From the NCBI GenBank assembly GCA_977017575.1, contig CDRNVI010000016.1:186001-250000 (forward strand): 64,000 bases of DNA. Reading direction: 5' to 3'. A program made the position numbers and the translations under genes. Source of the stretch: Paramoeba atlantica (lineage: Eukaryota > Discosea). This document shows positions 58,301-64,000 of the stretch, piece by piece. The notes beneath the pieces were generated by a model, which ran no database searches, had not been told where the DNA came from, and was given only the letters and a program-made list of their open reading frames with translations. Positions within the stretch are counted from its first letter, which is position 1; each line of letters begins with the position of its first letter.

Positions 58301-61054
58301 AAACCTTTGGCCCACACGCAGAGCATCCCACGTTCCCTAGTGACGCGTTCTCGTTCCCAAGTACATCGGCTGCCGACACATGAAAAAGCGAAAAATCAGC
58401 ACAGTGAACGACAGCAAACGCCATTGACCTTGAGCACGGGTCATATACCCACTCTACAAATAGATGCAGAAGCATTGAGGAGATCAGCTTCCACTGTACG
58501 TGTGCGACGAAATGTTGATACTTCTTCGGAAGAAGAATTCGGAGCCGTGAAGAAACTTTCTTTACTAACCCCGCAACCAAGAGAGAACCACACGCCTGTT
58601 TGTGAACCCAACGAGCGTCCTACATGTGTGCGAGCGGGAGGATTTCCAACACTTGTGGATACGACGCATATTGGCATACTCCCAAGTCTTGATGAGCTGC
58701 AGAGTCGAACGCCGAATTCCTTAAAGGCGGTGCCCAACTTTGTTATCTATAGAAAAGACGGAAAATTGCAGGTCAACTTCTTGGAACCTGTTGACCTTAC
58801 GGGCTGCACGCTTGATGAGTGTGTACGTTTGCAAAGTAGCGGTCATGTGACTTTTCCACCCGCTTCCTCATTACAAATTCCTGCGCTAGTCCTTGTTCGT
58901 GGATTAATCGGCCTTTCACAGGATGACGTTCAAGAAAAATGCTTTCAGGATGGTAATGTATTTGTAGACTTTCTCAAGGAGAATGGCACGGACACACTAG
59001 TGTACTTAACTAATGCAGATTCCAGCTATGAAATACCTGACTTGTACAACCGCACCAATCGCTACGCCATCAACCAAGTTTTCCCGATTCAGCATGACTC
59101 GTTCCCAGGTGGTGACATTAGTTCCAAAGAGTTGCTCCCGACTGCTCTAGAATCGAATGAAGAAATCAAGAAAGCCCCAGTTTGGTCTAAAACGAGCAAA
59201 CAAACTATGAACTACGACGTGTTTCTTCCACGTAAAGAAGCTGATTCTAAAATTAGACCCTTCGATGGAGCTTCAGCTCGGGATCTCCGAGACGGATATT
59301 CGGTACTTTACAGACCACGTGCGGAGGCGGAAAACGCGATTGATCTTCACGACCACGCTTATACACCTGCAGAAAGATTGAGCATACCAGAAAATTTTAT
59401 GTCGCATGCTGATGTATCGGATTTTGCAGAAACAAATTCATCAGAAGAGCAGATTTGGCTCGAGGATATTGACTTTCGAACAATGGAGCCAGATAGAGAT
59501 TTTTCTGCCAGTATATCACATGATTTAATTCGTAATTTTAGCACAGAATCTCGAGCTCTGCTTAAAAATGTGCGCGGAAACTGGTCAAAGGAAGGTTTGC
59601 TGTGCATTCCGTCGGGTGCAATGTTGGGACGAAAACACGTTCAAGCGAGCAGCATTTACTCAATGCGCTCTATCGCCACGTCATTCGACGTCGGTGATTT
59701 GGTTACCGCTTTTTCTTACATACAGTCTTGCACGAAACCACGTGATGAATTTCCGAGCACGGCGTCGAAAAGAAATGTTTGCTTCCGTACAGAAACTACA
59801 GAGGGAAAAAACCTACTCGCATCTCTACATGCCCTGGTAACACCCAAACTGCACGACTACAAAAATTTGAGCCCGGAAATTGCGCTCAACGATTTACTTA
59901 GAGAGACAATGGAAGAGGCCATTGGATTACTTCGCTCCTGGTTCGAATTAGAAGGAAGCGTATGTATGGAAGACAAAGATTATGAGGAAACTTATAACGA
60001 AGGTATGCGGCGACAAAATATTCAAGATTGGTTGGGTGAGTGCGTGAAAAGAACAGCTGGAAGTCCCCGCTTCCCAGGAAAACCACTATTCAGTCTTTTG
60101 CTGAAAAGAAGAACTACAGAGGCAGTTGAGCTTTGTATTTCAATGTCAAAGCCCGAACTTGCGGCGATTCTTGCTGGGACTGGATACGGCGCCGTTAGTA
60201 ACGCCACTGATTGTGCCCGTTCATATCTGAACGAAAAGTATGAAGAATTATCCGACGATCACAAATCATGTTTAAAGCTAGCCGCTGGAGATCTCGACGA
60301 ACTTCTGGACGAATGTCAATTTCAATATAAAGAGGGAAAGGTAAGACGAAATCCACTGGGAGCAGATTGGCATCATTTGCTGGGTGCCTACATGTGGTAT
60401 TGTGCTCCCTGTTCTTGGTCTTTGCGGAAGTGTTTTTCTAGCTTTAGAGATGCCTTACGGAATTGTAAGGAACTCAAAAATGGTAGATATAATTCATTCG
60501 AGAGAGTAGTACCGCATTACGCCTTTCTAGGAGATGTCTTGAGCGATTCTGGTAACGACTTTTCAATAAAAATTGCCAAGAGCGCAATGAAACGGAAGGA
60601 TATTACGTATCTCTTGCTTCAGCATTTTTGTGAACAACAGCCCGATTTTTGGAACTATCTCTTGGTTCCTTTTTGCCACTCCCCTTATCCCTTGGATTAC
60701 TTGTTGCCTACTATCATTGTTCTAGTTCTAAGGTCCAATTCTTGTGCCCCAGATCAAGTAGCAGATTCAATACTACTACGTTGCATTACACAACTGGAGC
60801 ACCTACAAGCACATGATTGCAGTATGACATTGATGACACTTCTATGTAATGAAGAAATTCGACAAAAACAGAGCGAGGAGTATATTCTTCGTAATGCTAC
60901 TTACTTTAATAAGAGAGAAGCCGGATCGATATATGATCTTGATGTAAATAGTCACGCGCAAGCCGATACTAGCGGTGTAACAACGACCGGGGTGCAGAGT
61001 AAAACTGTGGACGTGGTCAGAGAGGTACGGAGTGCAGTACACAACCGTATGTAG
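57038..61054 (+). CDS. NUP98-96: Nup98-Nup96-like nucleoporin with WG repeats
   Basis: 1,338 residues. Residues 1-410 are low-complexity with 19 WG dipeptides (SWG, AWG, PWG, GWG) but only two FG. A domain at about 530-672 matches the Nup98 autoproteolytic fold: HIGILPSLDELQ, then VPNFVIYRKDGKLQVNFLEPVDLTGCTLDECVRL. The cleavage region aligns as LVYLTNADSSYEIPD against the human VFKVSHFSKYGLQD, so the self-cleaving His-Phe/Ser is replaced by A660-D661-S662. About 665 further residues follow, all helical towards the end, consistent with Nup96. Nup98 lines the pore channel; Nup96 is part of the Y complex. The WG-rich part is encoded by a GC-rich island. Confidence 0.72.
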   Translation: MSWGNPSGAWGGAPNPNPTPTGWGSTTSTTPGPTASPWGSSQPAQPSWGAPPTLGATKPAWGSSTTSSAPAPWSGLPTTATTTPPGSGSHPWGGVAPSAAVSSVPAPTPWGAQPPRAAPSPPLWGSAPTTGITATPAGMGSSPGNAWGSGGGRSSAPPSTGPGGWGTQLAGSAPTSGAGWGGSTSGGAPSSGTPAWGTAPGAPVKPAGAGATPWGSTSTGSSGTGGWGGMGGGVTGLGSTTTQTSPFGTASGTQPPAWGGGTGGLGTTGSGGSVATVSGWGAGPTQPAASSTLSTSGTSWGLGAKPATSSWSTTATSGVLSGTTPFGSSQTTLSSSTPGPSLGSSAPWAPTKPSAPWGGSGTSGSAWPSLGGSLQPSAVPAVPSFAPPASAPTGPVLDLVRHPYGNLLEASGEKLRAMSESKPLAHTQSIPRSLVTRSRSQVHRLPTHEKAKNQHSERQQTPLTLSTGHIPTLQIDAEALRRSASTVRVRRNVDTSSEEEFGAVKKLSLLTPQPRENHTPVCEPNERPTCVRAGGFPTLVDTTHIGILPSLDELQSRTPNSLKAVPNFVIYRKDGKLQVNFLEPVDLTGCTLDECVRLQSSGHVTFPPASSLQIPALVLVRGLIGLSQDDVQEKCFQDGNVFVDFLKENGTDTLVYLTNADSSYEIPDLYNRTNRYAINQVFPIQHDSFPGGDISSKELLPTALESNEEIKKAPVWSKTSKQTMNYDVFLPRKEADSKIRPFDGASARDLRDGYSVLYRPRAEAENAIDLHDHAYTPAERLSIPENFMSHADVSDFAETNSSEEQIWLEDIDFRTMEPDRDFSASISHDLIRNFSTESRALLKNVRGNWSKEGLLCIPSGAMLGRKHVQASSIYSMRSIATSFDVGDLVTAFSYIQSCTKPRDEFPSTASKRNVCFRTETTEGKNLLASLHALVTPKLHDYKNLSPEIALNDLLRETMEEAIGLLRSWFELEGSVCMEDKDYEETYNEGMRRQNIQDWLGECVKRTAGSPRFPGKPLFSLLLKRRTTEAVELCISMSKPELAAILAGTGYGAVSNATDCARSYLNEKYEELSDDHKSCLKLAAGDLDELLDECQFQYKEGKVRRNPLGADWHHLLGAYMWYCAPCSWSLRKCFSSFRDALRNCKELKNGRYNSFERVVPHYAFLGDVLSDSGNDFSIKIAKSAMKRKDITYLLLQHFCEQQPDFWNYLLVPFCHSPYPLDYLLPTIIVLVLRSNSCAPDQVADSILLRCITQLEHLQAHDCSMTLMTLLCNEEIRQKQSEEYILRNATYFNKREAGSIYDLDVNSHAQADTSGVTTTGVQSKTVDVVREVRSAVHNRM

Positions 61055-61501
61055 TTATCAAAGTCGTCCAACAAATGACTAGTATACAATGTATCTAATG
61101 ATAATCTTATGCTCTCCGGGCACTGCATTCCGTCAAAAGTTGAACGGTAAGAGATTTAACAGTTTCCATTTTTTGTAATTTTATTGCACAGTGTGTGCCG
61201 TAAAAATGCAACCTTTCATACACATGAAGGGCATTTTTATTGTAATAGACAACTTGAACGATGCCGACCTTTGAAAACACTGAGAAAAACACGAAGAAAC
61301 ATCCAAGTCACCTAAAATGAACTATCAACGCTATTTAAATTCACCATTCCGGCCGCAATGCTTTTTGATGTAACATGTACAGCTTATTTGTTCGACGCGT
61401 CCTCGAACCTGTCTTCAGTGTTTTGTACTTAATTTCACATATTTTTTATTTGTTCCTTTTCCACAGAATTCTGCTGCACTGCATTCCGTGATCAAATTTC
61501 A
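61055..61501. other. intergenic spacer, no gene seen
   Basis: AT-rich, with short matches to tgcactgcattccgt at 61120-61134 (gcactgcattccgt) and 61474-61489, a 14-bp direct repeat. The tract tgttccttttccacag lies at 61452-61467, acceptor-like, 35 bp before the ATG. Confidence 0.55.
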
Positions 61502-62605
61502 ATGACCGCAAGGAAGAGCAACAGAGACCAAGAGACTAAAAATTCTTCTACACTCGGAGTTGGTGAAGCTCGCGCATTTGCAGAAGATTGTTTGAAGAAC
61601 GAAAAGTTTGATGAGGCCAAGAGGGCGTACGAGTACATTATTTTGCAGGAGCCTACTTGTCATGAGACAATGGAGGCCCTTGCTGATCTATTTCAGTATG
61701 AATTTGGTGATTTCAAGGAAGCGCAAAAATATTACGAGAAAGCGATACTACTGAGTCCAGAAAATGGTGCCGAGAAGTATATGAACTATGCAGAATTGCT
61801 GTGTCAAGTACCTTCCACAACTCCCATGAGAAAACAAAGGGGTTCACAACCACAACGTACCCCAGAGGCCTTATTTCAAAAAGGAATTGACCTTTGCGAA
61901 AAACTTGCTAAGGATTTGAACACCGAGAGTAGGGACAGCGCAGTCGAAGAGGCTAGAAAAGCTGTGCAGGGTGTTGTTGCGCTCATAGAGTATTTTCTTA
62001 GCAAGTGGGAAAAGAACGATGCAGCGATAGGTCTCAAGCAAAAAATACCAACACAACAGCATGGTGTGAAAATCACGAACCTTCTGGAATACGCAGAGCG
62101 TTTAGCTGAAACCTATGAGTGCTCGAGGACAGAGATTGCAAGACTTTCGGCACTGTATTGGGGGCTATGCGCTACTCCAAGTGACAGTGCCCTTGAGAAC
62201 TGTCGGCACCATAGCCTTATATTCCTGAAACATCTTCCCGAAACTATGGATATAGAACGTCCAAGCTTTGGTACAATTTTCGAGTTCGTACGAGATATTT
62301 TACTTGGCAGACTGAATATGTATGAGGAGGCATGGAATACCACACTTGATCTCAACTTGGAAGATGAACTTAATATTGATGTTTACGAGTTGCTTGCACT
62401 AATTCGTCTTCGTGCAGGATGCCCAGTTCATGCTATTGATATTATTAAGTATAGTAAGCAGATGCTGGAAGAATCTAGTGATGAACAAGGATCGGATTGT
62501 TACGTAATTGATGAAGCAACGAAGGAGTTAAAGAAAAGAGGGCTTACTTATGACTGGGTGACCAATGTGGAACTTAACCCCTTGGAGTGTCTCCGAGAAT
62601 CCTAG
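61502..62605 (+). CDS. TPR protein, Acl4-like ribosomal-protein chaperone
   Basis: 367 residues. Two or three TPR units near the N-terminus (ARAFAEDCLKNEKFDEAKRAYEYIILQEP, then ALADLFQYEFGDFKEAQKYYEKAILLSPENG) are followed by EKYMNYAELL and EALFQKGIDLCEKL. This order of two TPRs, then a GxEKY/F-x-x-x-A/G block and a Q-K-G-I-x-L helix, recalls Acl4, the chaperone of ribosomal protein L4 in yeast and its algal/plant relatives. The C-terminus (ATKELKKRGLTYDWV) is also Acl4-like. Other TPR proteins remain possible. If right, it is another ribosome-biogenesis gene in the window. Confidence 0.5.
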   Translation: MTARKSNRDQETKNSSTLGVGEARAFAEDCLKNEKFDEAKRAYEYIILQEPTCHETMEALADLFQYEFGDFKEAQKYYEKAILLSPENGAEKYMNYAELLCQVPSTTPMRKQRGSQPQRTPEALFQKGIDLCEKLAKDLNTESRDSAVEEARKAVQGVVALIEYFLSKWEKNDAAIGLKQKIPTQQHGVKITNLLEYAERLAETYECSRTEIARLSALYWGLCATPSDSALENCRHHSLIFLKHLPETMDIERPSFGTIFEFVRDILLGRLNMYEEAWNTTLDLNLEDELNIDVYELLALIRLRAGCPVHAIDIIKYSKQMLEESSDEQGSDCYVIDEATKELKKRGLTYDWVTNVELNPLECLRES

Positions 62606-62861
62606 ACGAGCCCCATATTCCTTTTTGCTTTATATCAAGATTTTTTTCTTAGCCTAACGTAAGCACCATTTTTCTTTATGCTAGGATCATTTGCAGAAAT
62701 GTTTTGCAGTTCTAGTATTGTTTTAGTGTTGCAGACTTAGCGCAATTTACGTTTTGTAGTTTTAAAAATTATTGATGGCACCGCAGCGCCATCTCGTACT
62801 GCAGAAGCAATTTTACTTTGAAACATATTTTACTACCATTTTCATACGATCAGCGTTATCA

Positions 62862-64000
62862 ATGAAACAAGGAAAGATGAGATTTCCTCTTGAGGCAGTT
62901 CATTGCAGACCCAAAGTGAGAAGTGCGCTATATTCGAATGACCTTGAAATGCAAGTTCTGGACTGTACACAATACATTAGGCCGCCAAGTCCTGGGATTT
63001 CCGTAGTTTCCCATATCGAAGTTCCAGTTATCCGCCTATACGGGTGTACCATGAGTGGCCACTCGGTTCTTTTGCATGTATATAATTTTGAGCCATATCT
63101 TTGGATCGAAGCCCCTCCCCAATGGAACGCTTCACAGCATATGGAGTATTTTCGGCAATCGCTCAATACCATGTTGGCGCCTCAGACGCGTTCTCCCGGA
63201 ACCATCGTTCGAATTGAAGAACATGAGAGGGATTCCCTGCTCTACCACTCCGTGTCTGAAAACTCGAAAAAGAGTTTTCTAAAGCTTGTGTGTCAGCTTC
63301 CCGGACAAATACCAAGGGTGCGCACTGCAGTCGAAGGTGCATTGACCCTGCCACGATTGTGGAACGGCCAAAGGAATTTTCTCACATATGAGTCGAATGT
63401 ACTGTTTCCTCTTCGTTTTCTTGTTGATTTGGACATTGGCGGCAGTAGTTGGGTACGAATACCGAAAGGAAAATTCCGCGAGACGCAGCCTCGCGTATCA
63501 AACTGCCAAGTTGAACTGGATGTCTCACAATCAGTTATTGAGTCCTTCGAGGCTACGGGCGAGTGGATGAAAATAGCCCCCTTTCGTATATTATCTCTTG
63601 ATATCGAATGTCAGGGACGAAAAGGGTATTTTCCGGAAGCAAGTCGAGATCCAGTCATTCAGATTGCAGTACATGGTACAACAGCCCATGGAACAGGGCA
63701 TCGATCCTCAGAAGAGACTGCTGAAGAGAATGAATCCTTTGATGACGAACAAGTTGCGTGTAACAAAGTGTTCACCTTGGGATCTTGCGCCAGTATCGCC
63801 AGTTGTCATGTTCACAGCTATGAGAATGAAAAAGACATGCTGATTGCCTTTTCAGACTTTTTGTCTACGTATGACCCAGATTTCCTCACGGGGTATAACA
63901 TTTCGAACTTTGATTTTCCGTACCTTATGGAGCGAGCAACAACACTGCAAATTGCTAGCCGTTTTAGTACATGGGGTAGAATTCTTGACGAACGGACAAG
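62862..64000 (+). CDS. POLD1: DNA polymerase delta catalytic subunit (5' part, runs off the window)
   Basis: Open from the ATG at 62862 to the window end, 379 codons without a stop. N-terminal family block: VIRLYGCTMSGHSVLLHVYNFEPYLWIEAPP. The exonuclease domain follows: Exo I FRILSLDIECQGRKGYFPE (Asp at 63600) and Exo II LTGYNISNFDFPYLMER. The wording DIEC-x-GRKG-x-FPE and DPVIQI is specific for delta rather than epsilon, alpha or zeta. This is the lagging-strand replicative polymerase with proofreading. The N-terminal extension is shorter (about 40 residues before the conserved region) than in animals. The polymerase motifs and the C-terminal Fe-S region are outside the window. Confidence 0.93.
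   Translation, partial: MKQGKMRFPLEAVHCRPKVRSALYSNDLEMQVLDCTQYIRPPSPGISVVSHIEVPVIRLYGCTMSGHSVLLHVYNFEPYLWIEAPPQWNASQHMEYFRQSLNTMLAPQTRSPGTIVRIEEHERDSLLYHSVSENSKKSFLKLVCQLPGQIPRVRTAVEGALTLPRLWNGQRNFLTYESNVLFPLRFLVDLDIGGSSWVRIPKGKFRETQPRVSNCQVELDVSQSVIESFEATGEWMKIAPFRILSLDIECQGRKGYFPEASRDPVIQIAVHGTTAHGTGHRSSEETAEENESFDDEQVACNKVFTLGSCASIASCHVHSYENEKDMLIAFSDFLSTYDPDFLTGYNISNFDFPYLMERATTLQIASRFSTWGRILDERT

Noticed and set aside
57060-58302. Multiple overlapping ORFs on both strands in the Nup98-96 island
   Set aside because: Same reason: they are by-products of GC richness. Only the frame reaching the conserved C-terminal domains is supported.

Overview
This is a gene-dense stretch of nuclear DNA from a eukaryote, probably unicellular. 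About 28 host genes, almost all uninterrupted single reading frames, are separated by short AT-rich spacers. Several encode proteins found only in eukaryotes: beta-tubulin (two copies), a Nup98-Nup96 nucleoporin precursor, DNA polymerase delta, the AC19 subunit of RNA polymerases I/III, a DDX52/Rok1 helicase, TTC1, CCDC124, IPMK, a small TIM chaperone and IBA57. A mitochondrion is implied by the TIM protein, IBA57 and an S15-like ribosomal protein. I cannot assign the lineage from the sequence alone.

Layout. 0.3-12.3 kb: a small unknown ORF, DDX52/Rok1, a 2H phosphoesterase, two unknown putative secretory proteins, a tiny membrane protein and a DEAH helicase. 12.6-25.8 kb: a membrane protein, NIFK/Nop15, TTC1, an FHA-SNF2 ATPase, inositol-3-phosphate synthase, a rhomboid-like protein, CCDC124 and IBA57. 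26.1-28.4 kb: a pogo/Tc1-like DNA transposon inserted 53 bp upstream of an inositol polyphosphate kinase. 28.4-34.4 kb: the kinase, beta-tubulin 1, an S15-like mitoribosomal protein and beta-tubulin 2. 34.4-44.3 kb: a gene-free, transposon-rich block with a second pogo-like element, a Merlin/IS1595-type element, a TA-flanked non-autonomous element and several tandem repeats. 44.3-64 kb: AC19, a ZFC3H1-like zinc-finger protein, a coiled-coil protein, a Tc1-like MITE, a 1,516-residue zinc-knuckle protein, a small TIM, two Nup98-related genes, a TPR protein (Acl4-like) and the start of DNA polymerase delta.

Three features stand out at the scale of the window. Every host gene is on the + strand; the only minus-strand genes are transposon ORFs. 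Several genes have a pyrimidine tract ending in AG just before the start codon, which together with the one-way array suggests polycistronic transcription with trans-splicing (inference). Four roughly 0.6-1.3 kb GC-rich islands lie inside coding sequence, and each switches from C-rich to G-rich on the + strand near its centre.

Processes shared by several genes are ribosome biogenesis or translation (DDX52, NIFK, DEAH helicase, CCDC124, Acl4-like, AC19), inositol phosphate metabolism (INO1 and IPMK), nuclear pore and RNA export or decay (Nup98N, Nup98-96, ZFC3H1-like) and mitochondrial biogenesis (IBA57, small TIM, S15m, possibly the rhomboid-like and zinc-knuckle proteins). The most unusual proteins are the zinc-knuckle repeat protein, the Nup98-96 homologue with WG repeats and a degenerate self-cleavage site, and the FHA-SNF2 fusion.
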